This document shows, in pieces, positions 25,363-33,625 of a stretch of 64,000 nt of DNA (positions are counted from its first letter, which is position 1; each line of letters opens with the position of its first letter). A program made the translations under genes and the position numbers. Below the pieces are notes generated by a model that saw nothing but the letters and a program-made list of their open reading frames with translations, was not told the origin of the DNA and did no database searches. Origin of the DNA: Saccharopolyspora oryzae (lineage in GTDB: Bacteria; Actinomycetota; Actinomycetes; Mycobacteriales; Pseudonocardiaceae); contig NZ_JAQGLA010000008.1 of assembly GCF_027853915.1 (NCBI RefSeq), positions 1-64,000 on the forward strand, in the 5' to 3' direction.

Positions 25363-26208
25363 TCACGGCGCTTCCGCGCTCCGCAGCCGCTCCGCTACCG
25401 CGTCCCGCTCGCGCTGCGCGCGCTCCCGGCGCTGCCGTGCAGCTTTCGCGCCGCGTCGGAGCTCGCGCTGCTCGCCCTCCGCCCGCTCCAGCGCGTCCCG
25501 GCGCTGCGCGAGCTGCTCCCGCAGCTCCTCGATCTCGTCGCGGAGCTCCTCGCACCGCTCCTCTGCTTCGCGCTCCGCGCGCTCAGCGGTCTCCAACGCG
25601 TCAGCGGCTTCGCCGAGCTGCGCTTCGCTACGCCGGAGTTCCTCCCGGAGCTCGGCAACCCGCGCCTTCCCACTGCGTGCTTTCTCCGCGGGTTCCGCCT
25701 TCGCATTGCGCCGCATCGCAGCAACAGCGAGCTCATCGAGCCCGAACCCGCTGTACTCCAGGGGTTTCGACAGCGTCCCGGCTTGAACCTCGCGCCCGGC
25801 AACCGGATCGGAGAGCGCAGCGGTGAGAGTCTGCTCCACCTGCTGACGGGTCGGTTCGGTCAGCGGGTGCCCGCCCTCCGTCGCGAGGGCAGCCGCGAGG
25901 TCGGTCAGCTCCCGCAGAACGCGGGCCCGCTCACCGGCCAAGCCCCGGATGTCGTCGCCCCGCAGCTCGCGCTGAGCCGACCGCAACCGCTCCCCCAGCT
26001 CCAGCAGGACCGACAGCGCGTCAGGCTCGCGGACCGCCAGCAGGTTCACCGCCCACGCGGCAGCAGTGGGCTTGCGCAGCTTCTTGAGCGCAGCCGCGAG
26101 CTCTTCGTCGCCGCGCTCCTTTGCCGCAGCGGCTTCCCGGTCCCGCGCGGGGATGAACCCGGCCGGGTCGGCGGTGCACAGCTCACGGGCGACCTGCTCG
26201 AACTCCAC
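25363..26208 (-). CDS. Coiled-coil hypothetical protein
   Basis: This 281-aa soluble protein belongs to an actinobacterial family I know only as hypothetical. An N-terminal part (about residues 1-165) includes ALKKLRKPTAAAWAVNLLA, its most recognisable segment; the C-terminal third (about 185-278) is a continuous Glu/Arg/Leu/Ala-rich coiled coil with clear heptads. GTG 26208 is the start, without a good ribosome site. It has no signal peptide or membrane span. It is divergent by 62 bp from a PspC-domain gene. A structural or scaffolding role is possible. Confidence 0.82.
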   Translation of the reverse strand: MEFEQVARELCTADPAGFIPARDREAAAAKERGDEELAAALKKLRKPTAAAWAVNLLAVREPDALSVLLELGERLRSAQRELRGDDIRGLAGERARVLRELTDLAAALATEGGHPLTEPTRQQVEQTLTAALSDPVAGREVQAGTLSKPLEYSGFGLDELAVAAMRRNAKAEPAEKARSGKARVAELREELRRSEAQLGEAADALETAERAEREAEERCEELRDEIEELREQLAQRRDALERAEGEQRELRRGAKAARQRRERAQRERDAVAERLRSAEAP

Positions 26209-26270
26209 CAGGTCAACGTGCCACGCCGGCCCGACGTGCGCGATGTCCGGGCGGGTCGCAGGCTGTGGGC

Positions 26271-26453
26271 ATGAGCAGCTTGGAACGTCCTCGCGACGGT
26301 CGCATGATCGCCGGTGTGTGCCGCGGGATCGCCCACCGGTTCGGTTGGAGCGTCGGCCTGGTCCGCCTGGCTTTCGTGGTCTCCTGCGTCCTGCCTGGCC
26401 CGCAGGTCCTGTTCTACCTGTTCCTCTGGATCCTGATCCCCAGCGCCCCGTAG
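26271..26453 (+). CDS. PspC-domain small membrane protein
   Basis: This 60-aa protein is a bare PspC domain: RPRDGRMIAGVCRGIAHRFG followed by a hydrophobic hairpin (about residues 30-57, ending WILIPSAP). PspC proteins take part in phage-shock-type envelope stress sensing or toxin protection. ATG 26271 is taken as start; GTG 26265 is two codons longer. No other psp gene is near. Confidence 0.85.
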   Translation: MSSLERPRDGRMIAGVCRGIAHRFGWSVGLVRLAFVVSCVLPGPQVLFYLFLWILIPSAP

Positions 26454-26520
26454 TCGCGCCCTGTGGCCCGGGTCATCCCCGCCGGTGGAATCCCGGCGCC
26501 CGGTGCGCGTTGACCACGGT

Positions 26521-27507
26521 GTGAGCTTGCGTCTTTCCGTGCTGGACCGCTCGCACGTCGGGCGGGGGCTGAGCCCGCAGCAGGCGTTGCGGGACACCGT
26601 CCGCTTCGCCCAGCAGGTCGAGGACCTCGGCTACCACCGGTTCTGGGTGGCCGAGCACCACAGCGTGCCCGGTGTCGCCGGGGCCGCGCCCACCGTGCTG
26701 GCGGCAGCCGTCGCCGCCGCGACCAGCCGGATCCGGGCCGGAACTGGTGGTGTCATGCTGCCCAACCACCAGCCGCTCGTGGTGGCCGAGCAGTTCGGCG
26801 TGCTCGGCTCGCTGTTCCCGGACCGCATCGACGTCGGTCTGGGCCGTTCGGTCGGCTTCACCGACGGCATCCGGCGCGCTCTGGGGCGGGGCAAGGAAGA
26901 TGCGGACCGGTTCGGCGAGCAGCTCGCGGAACTGCTGACCTACCTGGACGGCCGGCAGAGCGCCGGCGTGCACGCGGTCCCGGCCGAAGGCCTGGATCTG
27001 CCGGTGTTCCTGCTCGCCACCGGTTCCGGCGCGAGCACCGCAGCGGAGTTCGGGTTGCCGCTGGTGATCGCCGCCGCGCACGGGGACGACCGGATGATCC
27101 GCACGATCGAGCAGTACCGAGCGGACTTCCGGCCATCGGCGCAGGCCAGCGAGCCGTACGTGGTCCTCGCCCGGTCGATCGCCGTCGCCGGCAGCACCGA
27201 GCGGGCGGAGCGGCTGCTCGTCCCCGAGGCGTGGGCGACGGCCTACTCCCGCACGCACGGCGAGTTCCCGCCGCTGGAGTCCCCGGAGCAGGTCCTGGCC
27301 CGGGAGATGTCCGACCGCCAGCGCGCCCAGTTCGAGCGCGCCCTGCGGGGTCACCTGTTCGGCACCCCGGACGAGGTCGCCGCCGGGTTGGCGGAACTGG
27401 TCGCGCGCACCGGCGCGGACGAAGTCCTGGTCACCACCACCGCCCACGATCCGGCCGACCGGCTCGACTCCTACCGCCTGCTCAGCGAGCTCAGTCCGGC
27501 GGGGTGA
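26521..27507 (+). CDS. LLM-class flavin-dependent oxidoreductase (MsnO8-type)
   Basis: This 328-aa luciferase-like TIM-barrel enzyme uses reduced FMN or F420 to oxidise or reduce small organic molecules. Family marks are LGYHRFWVAEHHSVPGVA (residues ~36-53), GTGGVMLPNHQPLVVAEQFG and RIDVGLGRS. GTG 26521 fits the usual N-terminus SLRLSVLD; GTG 26485 is possible. Its last 17 bp overlap the convergent permease gene tail to tail. There is no neighbouring biosynthetic gene that tells the substrate. Confidence 0.9.
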   Translation: MSLRLSVLDRSHVGRGLSPQQALRDTVRFAQQVEDLGYHRFWVAEHHSVPGVAGAAPTVLAAAVAAATSRIRAGTGGVMLPNHQPLVVAEQFGVLGSLFPDRIDVGLGRSVGFTDGIRRALGRGKEDADRFGEQLAELLTYLDGRQSAGVHAVPAEGLDLPVFLLATGSGASTAAEFGLPLVIAAAHGDDRMIRTIEQYRADFRPSAQASEPYVVLARSIAVAGSTERAERLLVPEAWATAYSRTHGEFPPLESPEQVLAREMSDRQRAQFERALRGHLFGTPDEVAAGLAELVARTGADEVLVTTTAHDPADRLDSYRLLSELSPAG

Positions 27508-29482
27508 TGCCGCGGCGGGCGTGACCGGGCGCGCGATCGGCGCGGTCGACCTGCCGCCGGTGGCTGGAGTCCAGCTGCCACGGCACGCTGACCACCAGCA
27601 CGCCCGGCTCGAACCGCAGCCGCCAGGTCAGGCGCAGCGAGCTCTGGTTGTGCAGCAGGTTCTCCCACCAGCGCCCGGCCACGTACTCCGGGATGTAGAC
27701 GCACACCAGGTCGCGGGGCCCGGCGCGGCGGATGCGCTTGATGTAGTCGATGACCGGCCGGGTGATCTCCCGGTACGGCGACTCCACGACCTTCAGCGGG
27801 GTCTCGATGCCCTGCCGGTCCCATTCCCGGCGCAGCACCTCGGTGTCCACCTCGTCGACGTTCACGGTGAGCGCGGTCAGCGTGTCCGGCCGGTTGGCGC
27901 GGGCGAACGCCAGCGCGCGCAGCGTCGGCTTGTGCAGCGTCGACACCAGCACGACCGAGTGCACCCGGCTGGGCAGGGCGACGTCGCCCGGTTCCGGCTC
28001 TAGTTCCCGGCGCACGTCGCCGTAGTAGCGGTGGATGCCGCGCATCAGTGCGAACAGCACCGGGATCGCGATCACGACGAGGTAGGCGCCGTGGGTGAAC
28101 TTGGTCGCCAGCACCACCACCAGCACCGTAGCGGTCAGCACCGCGCCGACGGCGTTGATCAGCCGGTTGCCGTGGATGCGGTGGCGCTCGGCCCGGTCGG
28201 CGTCGGCCAGCGCGGTGTTCCAGTGCTTGACCATGCCGATCTGGCTCAGCGTGAACGAGGTGAACACCCCGATGATGTAGAGCTGGATCAGCGCCGTCAC
28301 CGAGCCTTCGAACGCGGCGATGAGCGCGATCGCGACCAGCCCGAGCAGGACGATGCCGTTGGAGTGGGCCAGCCGGTCACCGCGGGTGTGCAGCTGGCGC
28401 GGCAGGTAGCGGCGCTGGGCCAGCAGCGACGCCAGCGTGGGGAAGCCGTTGAACGCGGTGTTGGCGGCCAGCAGCAGGATCAGCGCGGCACCGGCCTGCA
28501 CGACGTAGAACAGCACGCTGCCCGAGCCGAACACCGCTGCCGCCACCTGCGCGATGACGGTGCGCTGGCCGGTGCTGTGGCAGTCGGTGGGGAAGCCGAT
28601 CAGGTCGCACGGGTCTTCGGCGACCCGCACCTGGGCGATCATCGACAGCGCGGTCACCCCGCTGAACAGGAAGATCGCCAGGATGCCCATGATCACCAGG
28701 GTCCGGCCCGCGTTGGCCGCCTTCGGCCGCTGGAACGCGGGCACCCCGTTGGAGATGGCTTCCACGCCGGTCAGCGCGGTGCAGCCGGAGGCGAACGCCC
28801 GCAGCAGCAGGAACACGAAGGCGACGCCGGTGATGTCCACCTCCTCCGGCCGGATCGTCCAGCCCGCGCTCTCCGCGACCGGCGGGTTCCCCGCGGCGAG
28901 CTGGACCAACCCGACCACGATGGTCAGTCCGAGCGCGACGACGAACAGGTAGGTGGGCACCGCGAAGGCCCGTCCCGATTCGCGCGCGCCGCGGAGGTTC
29001 ATCGCCATGAGCAGCACCAGCACGCCGACCGCCAGCCACACCCGGTGCGGGTAGAGCTGCGGCACCGCCGACACGACGTTGTCGACCCCGGCGGCGACCG
29101 ACACCGCCACCGTCATCACGTAGTCGACCATCAGCGCCGCGGCCACCACCAGGCTCGGGTCGCGGCCGAGGTTGCGCACCACGACCTCGTAGGAGCCGCC
29201 GCCGCTGGGGTAGGCGTGCACCACCTGCCGGTAGGAAGCGACGACCACCGCGAGCAGCACCACCACGGCCAGCGCCACCCACGGCGTCAGGTGCAGCAGC
29301 GCGATCCCGCCGATGGACAGGATCAGCAGGATCTCCTGCGTGGCGTAGGTGACCGAGGACAGCGCATCGCTGGCGAAGATCGGCAGCGCCAGCCGCTTCG
29401 GCAGCAGCGTCTCCGCTACCCGGTCGCTGCGCAACGGCCGACCGAGCAGCAAGCGCTTCAACAGGTTGACAGCCGAAGGCAC
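27491..29482 (-). CDS. APC-superfamily permease, KimA-like potassium importer
   Basis: This 663-aa protein has about 12 membrane spans (residues 30-475) and a soluble C-terminal domain of ~180 residues with the alternating pattern of a USP-like fold (VHSVVLVSTLHKPTLRALAFA). The TM1 segment SSVTYATQEILLIL and AYPSGGGSYEVV match the KimA (YdaO) group, high-affinity K+/H+ symporters that c-di-AMP inhibits in Bacillus. GTG 29482 has GGGGCG upstream. It lies 75 bp downstream of ehuA on the same strand, so potassium and ectoine uptake sit together. Another amino-acid/polyamine substrate cannot be excluded. Confidence 0.85.
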   Translation of the reverse strand: MPSAVNLLKRLLLGRPLRSDRVAETLLPKRLALPIFASDALSSVTYATQEILLILSIGGIALLHLTPWVALAVVVLLAVVVASYRQVVHAYPSGGGSYEVVVRNLGRDPSLVVAAALMVDYVMTVAVSVAAGVDNVVSAVPQLYPHRVWLAVGVLVLLMAMNLRGARESGRAFAVPTYLFVVALGLTIVVGLVQLAAGNPPVAESAGWTIRPEEVDITGVAFVFLLLRAFASGCTALTGVEAISNGVPAFQRPKAANAGRTLVIMGILAIFLFSGVTALSMIAQVRVAEDPCDLIGFPTDCHSTGQRTVIAQVAAAVFGSGSVLFYVVQAGAALILLLAANTAFNGFPTLASLLAQRRYLPRQLHTRGDRLAHSNGIVLLGLVAIALIAAFEGSVTALIQLYIIGVFTSFTLSQIGMVKHWNTALADADRAERHRIHGNRLINAVGAVLTATVLVVVLATKFTHGAYLVVIAIPVLFALMRGIHRYYGDVRRELEPEPGDVALPSRVHSVVLVSTLHKPTLRALAFARANRPDTLTALTVNVDEVDTEVLRREWDRQGIETPLKVVESPYREITRPVIDYIKRIRRAGPRDLVCVYIPEYVAGRWWENLLHNQSSLRLTWRLRFEPGVLVVSVPWQLDSSHRRQVDRADRAPGHARRGITPPD

Positions 29483-29557
29483 CGCCCCAGCCTAGGTCGG
29501 CTCGGCGCAGCCCACCTGTTCAACCAGGCCCACCAGATCCGTCGCCGCAGACGCAGG

Positions 29558-30343
29558 TCACTTGCGTTCGAGGACCGCCTTGAGGAAGCGCTGGGTGCGG
29601 TCGTGCTGGGGGTTCTGGAAGATCGTCGAGGGCGGACCGGATTCGACGATCTGGCCGCCGTCGAACATCAGGACCCGGTCCGAGATCTCCTCGGCGAAGC
29701 GCATCTCGTGGGTCACCAGCAGCATCGTCATGGCCGTGGTGCGCGCGAGGTCGCGGATCACGTTCAGAACCTCGCCGATCAGCTCCGGGTCCAGCGCGGA
29801 GGTGACCTCGTCGAAGAGCATCACCTTCGGCCGCATCGCCAGCGCGCGGGCGATCGCGACGCGCTGCTGCTGACCGCCGGAGAGCTGCCCCGGCTTGTGC
29901 CCGAGGTGTTTTTCCAGGCCGACCAGCTGCAGCAGCTCGACCGCGCGCTGCTCGGCCTCATCCCGGCTCATGCCGAGCACCCGGACCGGCGACAGCATCA
30001 CGTTGTTCAGCACGGTCATGTGCGGGAACAGGTTGAAGTGCTGGAACACCATCCCGATCTTGCGGCGGACGGCCGCTTGCCGCTTGGCGTCGACCACCGC
30101 ACCTCCGCGGCGGTCCCACAGCGGCTCGCCGTCGACCGCGACCAGACCGGTGTCCGGTTCCTCCAACGTCATGAGCAGCCGCAGGATGGTGGTCTTCCCG
30201 GATCCGCTGGGCCCGATGATGGAGACCTTCTCCCCCGCCGCGACGCCGAGGTCGAGCTCGCGCAGCACCTGGTTGTCGCCGAAGGACTTCCCCACTCCGG
30301 AGAACGAGATCATCGGCTGGACGTCCTCATCTCGGATGGGCAA
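29558..30343 (-). CDS. ehuA: Ectoine/hydroxyectoine ABC transporter ATP-binding protein
   Basis: This 261-aa ATPase energises ectoine import. Walker A GPSGSGKT, Q-loop VFQHFNLFPHMTVLNNV, signature LSGGQQQR and Walker B VMLFDEVTSALD are complete; the FQHFNLFPHMT form is typical of polar-amino-acid-type importers. TTG 30343 has GGAG seven bases upstream and overlaps the end of ehuD by 17 bp; ATG 30313 is the shorter alternative. It is the last gene of ehuBCDA. Confidence 0.9.
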   Translation of the reverse strand: MPIRDEDVQPMISFSGVGKSFGDNQVLRELDLGVAAGEKVSIIGPSGSGKTTILRLLMTLEEPDTGLVAVDGEPLWDRRGGAVVDAKRQAAVRRKIGMVFQHFNLFPHMTVLNNVMLSPVRVLGMSRDEAEQRAVELLQLVGLEKHLGHKPGQLSGGQQQRVAIARALAMRPKVMLFDEVTSALDPELIGEVLNVIRDLARTTAMTMLLVTHEMRFAEEISDRVLMFDGGQIVESGPPSTIFQNPQHDRTQRFLKAVLERK

Positions 30344-30983
30344 GGCGCAGCTCCAATCGTTTGATCAGCTTCGCGGCCGGGAGGCTGACCGCCAGGAAGA
30401 GAAGTCCCGCGATGGTCAGCGGCTCCAGGTAGCGGTAGCTGCTGGAACCGATCGCGGTCGCGTGGTTGAGCAGTTCGAAAACCGTGATGGCGGCCAGGAT
30501 CGCCGAATCCTTGAACATCTGCACCAGGTAGTTGCCCAGCGCCGGAACGACGTCGCGGATCGCCTGCGGCAGCACCACGAACCGCCACCGCTGCCAGCCG
30601 GACAGGCTCAGCGCGGTGCCCGCTTCCCACTGCCCCGCCGGCACGCACTGGATCCCGGCGCGGTACACCTCAGCGGTGTAGGCGCTGTAGTTGATGCCGA
30701 TGACGATGATCCCGGTGATCAGCGGCGAGAACTTCACCCCCACCGTCGGCAGCACGTAGAAGGCGAAGTACGCCTGCACCAGCAGCGGCGTGCCCCGCAC
30801 GAACAGCACGAAGAACCCGAAGATCCGCCCGAGCACCGGCACCTTCGAATACCGCACCACGGCCAGGACCAAGCCCAGCACGAGCGCGATCGCCATGCCG
30901 AGCAAGGTGATCTGCACGGTCACCAGCAGACCGTCCAAAAGGGACGGGACGATCCGCAACGCGAAATCCCAGTCCCAGATCAT
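30327..30983 (-). CDS. ehuD: Ectoine/hydroxyectoine ABC transporter permease D
   Basis: This 218-aa membrane protein has five hydrophobic spans and the polar-amino-acid permease loop EAGTALSLSGWQRWRFVVLP, which contacts the ATPase. FVRGTPLLVQAYFAFYVLP is the usual HisM/ArtM-type segment. ATG 30983 overlaps the ehuC stop (ATGA). It pairs with EhuC to form the heterodimeric channel. The assignment to ectoine rests on gene order and on the strong EhuB match. Confidence 0.9.
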   Translation of the reverse strand: MIWDWDFALRIVPSLLDGLLVTVQITLLGMAIALVLGLVLAVVRYSKVPVLGRIFGFFVLFVRGTPLLVQAYFAFYVLPTVGVKFSPLITGIIVIGINYSAYTAEVYRAGIQCVPAGQWEAGTALSLSGWQRWRFVVLPQAIRDVVPALGNYLVQMFKDSAILAAITVFELLNHATAIGSSSYRYLEPLTIAGLLFLAVSLPAAKLIKRLELRLAHPR

Positions 30984-31684
30984 GAGCGAACCATCTCCCC
31001 AGATCGGAACATCCGGCGCAGCAAGGAATCCCGCGCCTCAGGTCGGGCTACGTCGAACCGGCGTTCCAGCCAGTCCGAACCCAGCGAGAGCAGGTACGCG
31101 ACCAGGAAGTAGAGCACCAGGATGGTGCCGAACACCGCCGCCGTGGCCCCGGTGGTCGAGCGCACCCACTGGGCCCGGAAGGTCAGGTCCGCCACGGTCA
31201 CCAGCGACACCAGCGAGGTGTTCTTCAGCAGGTCGACGAAGACGTTGCCGAACGGCGGGATCATCGCCGGAATCGCCTGCGGCAGGATCACGAACCGCAT
31301 CCGCTGGTAGGGCGTCAGGCTCAGCGCGACCGCACCTTCCCGCTGGCCGCGGGGCAGGGCGTTGATCGCGCCGCGCACGATCTCCGCCCCGTAGGCACCC
31401 TCGTTGAGCCCGAGCGCCAGCACGGCCGCGGCGAACGGCACGAGCTGCACCCCGAAGAACGGCAGCGCGTAGAACAGCCAGAACAGCTGCACCAGCATCG
31501 ACGTCCCGCGGAACACCTCGACGAACACCCCGGCGGGCAAGCGCACCCAGCGCCGCCGCGACATCCGGCACAACCCGGCGGCGAACGCGACCAGGACGGT
31601 GAACACCATCCCGGCCGCGGTCAGCGCCAACGTGATCAGCAGGCCTTCGAGCAGCAGCGGCAAGTACGGCAGAATCTGCGACAT
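30980..31684 (-). CDS. ehuC: Ectoine/hydroxyectoine ABC transporter permease C
   Basis: This 234-aa permease has five spans, the FRGTSMLVQLFWLFYALP segment and the loop EGAVALSLTPYQRMRFVILP. It ends in a basic cytoplasmic tail slightly longer than in EhuD. ATG 31684 follows TGAGG. It starts 15 bp after the ehuB stop and overlaps ehuD by 4 bp. Confidence 0.9.
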   Translation of the reverse strand: MSQILPYLPLLLEGLLITLALTAAGMVFTVLVAFAAGLCRMSRRRWVRLPAGVFVEVFRGTSMLVQLFWLFYALPFFGVQLVPFAAAVLALGLNEGAYGAEIVRGAINALPRGQREGAVALSLTPYQRMRFVILPQAIPAMIPPFGNVFVDLLKNTSLVSLVTVADLTFRAQWVRSTTGATAAVFGTILVLYFLVAYLLSLGSDWLERRFDVARPEARDSLLRRMFRSGEMVRS

Positions 31685-31699
31685 CGCCTCAGAACTCCG

Positions 31700-32584
31700 T
31701 CAGCCCGCCACCGAGCAGAGCTGGTCGCGAGTGACCTTTCTCGACGCGTCGGCGGAGAATCCCCACTTCGAGAGGATCTGGTCGAACTCCGGGCTCGCCT
31801 TCAGCGCGCGCAGCTGTTCGTCGTAGGCGTTCACCAGGTCCTGGTCCTCCATCCGGAAGCCGGCTCCCGAACCCGTCTGCTGCACGTCATCGATCGCGGG
31901 GGTGATCTCGATGCCGTCGGTCTTCAGCGACTCCAGCGACAGGGTCGGCAGGAAGAACGCGTCGGCCCGACCGGCCTGCACCGCCTCGATTCCGCTGCGG
32001 CCGTCCGGGATGTTGACGATCTGCCCGGCGGGCACGTTCTGCGTCTTGAGCGCGCCGTCCTCGAAACCGCCGGGCAGCACCGCGACCTTCACCGCCGGAT
32101 CGGCTTTCACCGCCGCGACGCTGGTCAGCTTCTTCGGGTTGCCCGCGGGCACCGCGAAGGACTCGGTGGAGACCAGCTGCGGTTCGGAGTAGCGGAGCTG
32201 GCTGCAGCGCGACTGCTTCATGAACAGCCCGGCGGCGATGATGTCCCACCGGTTCGCCTTGAGCCCGGGGATCATCGACTCGTACGGCGTCACCACGCCC
32301 TGGACCTCCGGGATGCCCATCCGCTTGAGCACGGCGGCGACCACATCGGGCTCGGCACCGGTGACCGTGCCGTCCGGTTCGATCTTCGTGTAGGGCGGTT
32401 CGTTGGCGATGGCTATCTGGGCGAAGCCCTGCTTCTTGATCTGGTCCAATGTGGATCCGGCGGGCTGTCCCGTGCCTGGCTGGGTGAAGCTGCAACCGGC
32501 GAGGAAACCGGCCACCGGCAAGGCCAACGCGGCCGCGCCACCGGTGCGGAGCATCTGTCGTCGGGAGATTTCGTTCTTGCGCAT
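31700..32584 (-). CDS. ehuB: Ectoine/hydroxyectoine-binding lipoprotein
   Basis: This 294-aa extracellular binding protein is the recognition subunit. The N-terminus has a twin-arginine stretch (SRRQMLRTGG) and a lipobox LAGC (Cys31), so a Tat-exported lipoprotein is predicted. IANEPPYTKIEPDG, GAEPDVVAAVLKRMG, MIPGLKANRWDIIAAGLFMK and the C-terminal GFSADASRKVTRDQLC line up closely with EhuB of Sinorhizobium as I remember it, much better than with other amino-acid binders. GGAGG lies nine bases before ATG 32584. No ectoine catabolism genes are adjacent, so uptake for osmoprotection is likely. Confidence 0.9.
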   Translation of the reverse strand: MRKNEISRRQMLRTGGAAALALPVAGFLAGCSFTQPGTGQPAGSTLDQIKKQGFAQIAIANEPPYTKIEPDGTVTGAEPDVVAAVLKRMGIPEVQGVVTPYESMIPGLKANRWDIIAAGLFMKQSRCSQLRYSEPQLVSTESFAVPAGNPKKLTSVAAVKADPAVKVAVLPGGFEDGALKTQNVPAGQIVNIPDGRSGIEAVQAGRADAFFLPTLSLESLKTDGIEITPAIDDVQQTGSGAGFRMEDQDLVNAYDEQLRALKASPEFDQILSKWGFSADASRKVTRDQLCSVAG

Positions 32585-32638
32585 CGGCTCACGCCTCCCT
32601 CGCGTGCATCGCCCATTCGGGGGATGCGTTGCGCAGAG

Positions 32639-32668
32639 ACGCTAGGCCGCGCCAGTCGCAGGTGTCAA
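32639..32668 (-). promoter_or_regulatory. Promoter of ehuBCDA
   Basis: Minus-strand TTGACA (32668-32663), an 18-bp spacer and TAGCGT (32644-32639) give a plausible promoter with a ~50-nt leader before ehuB. Its -35 is one arm of a 7-bp inverted repeat. Confidence 0.55.
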
Positions 32669-32685
32669 CGCGAACATTGTTGACA
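32663..32685. promoter_or_regulatory. Inverted repeat TGTCAAC-N9-GTTGACA upstream of ehuB
   Basis: Perfect 7-bp arms at 32663-32669 and 32679-32685, overlapping the ehuB -35 element; the right arm is also part of the 11-bp palindrome TGTTGACAACA. A repressor bound here would cover the -35. The regulator is not encoded next to it. Confidence 0.5.
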
Positions 32686-32914
32686 ACAGGTAACCGCCGA
32701 GTTGAACCGAACGGCGGTACGAAATTTCGCGGGGTGGCGAATTACCAGCGCAAACGCACCGGGTTCATGTCACGATCAGGGCGGTGACCAGCACCGACAC
32801 CGCTCTCCGACTAGTCCGATCCGGCGAATTCTCGTCCGTCCATAGTGTCCTGGAAGACCACCGCGAAATCGAGGTAGGCTGCACTCCGCACATCGACGGG
32901 AAGGCATCGCAGGC
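32686..32914. other. Intergenic region between ehuB and the Fe-S protein gene
   Basis: With the promoter part this spacer is 330 bp long. It has CCGCCG...CGGCGG arms with a 12-nt loop (near 32694-32717) and, at 32872-32885, AGGTAGGCTGCACT, which only weakly resembles the actinobacterial iron box (one base is missing). No coding frame is convincing. Confidence 0.4.
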
Positions 32915-33625
32915 ATGAGCGCTTCGGCGTGTTCCCCGGCTGTGCTGAGCGGCCGGTTGCGGGAGTGCGATCGGTTGCTGCCCAGGCCGCGGACCGTGCC
33001 GTCGTCGAGCCTGCCGACGGTGCCTTGGGCGGAGTTCTGCGATCCCGCGGGTCCGTGGTTGTCGCGTTGCGCAGCGGAATGGCAGGAACGCGGCGGATTC
33101 CGGCATCAGCGGGCCGGAATCGTGCTGGTGGCGTTCCGGTTCGGCTGGCTCGCCTGCTGCGCGACGGTGCCGGAGCACTACCTCGGCGCGGCCGTTCCCT
33201 CGCTGCGCGACCTGCACGTCGCCGTCACCGCCGAAGGACGCCTTTCCGCGCTGCGCCCGTCGGGTGCGGAGGCCGGGCGCACGCCGCAGGAGTGGTGGCG
33301 GGACCTCGCCGAGGCCTTCGAGCCGTTGACCGAGGCCCTGCACGCGCTCGGCGGCCCGTGCCCGGAAAGCCACGAGTACTGGGGGAATCCGGTTGGTTCG
33401 GTGGGCACGGTGCTCTGGCGGTTGCAGCGCGCGGGAATGCCCGGCGACGCCATCGCGACAGCCCGCGAACTGCTCGCCGCCACCGGTCGCGAACACCTGC
33501 TCGACATCACCCCCACCCGCAACCCGTGGCCCCGCCGAACGACCTGCTGCCAGTGGTGGCGAGCAGGCGGCGGCTACTGCGACGAATGCGTCCTCTGGAA
33601 CTCGGCCTCCCGCGTCAGCGGTTGA
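32915..33625 (+). CDS. FhuF-like (2Fe-2S) ferric siderophore reductase family protein
   Basis: This 236-aa soluble protein ends in the cluster motif C211-C212-x9-C222-x2-C225 (CCQWWRAGGGYCDEC), the hallmark of FhuF-type iron reductases, which release Fe from ferric siderophores in the cytoplasm. The rest is a poorly conserved IucA/FhuF-like fold. The spacing is nine residues where I recall ten for FhuF. It stands alone, with no siderophore gene nearby, and its stop touches the convergent ackA stop with no gap. Confidence 0.8.
   Translation: MSASACSPAVLSGRLRECDRLLPRPRTVPSSSLPTVPWAEFCDPAGPWLSRCAAEWQERGGFRHQRAGIVLVAFRFGWLACCATVPEHYLGAAVPSLRDLHVAVTAEGRLSALRPSGAEAGRTPQEWWRDLAEAFEPLTEALHALGGPCPESHEYWGNPVGSVGTVLWRLQRAGMPGDAIATARELLAATGREHLLDITPTRNPWPRRTTCCQWWRAGGGYCDECVLWNSASRVSG

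Noticed and set aside
28031-30364. A 777-codon open frame on the plus strand
   Set aside because: It lies antisense to the KimA-like permease and ehuA. Its Gln/His/Arg-rich composition is what the complement of GC-rich codons gives, and it has no family signature.
32872-32885. Possible iron box upstream of the FhuF-like gene
   Set aside because: AGGTAGGCTGCACT matches only half of the DmdR/IdeR consensus and is missing a base, so it is not called as an operator.
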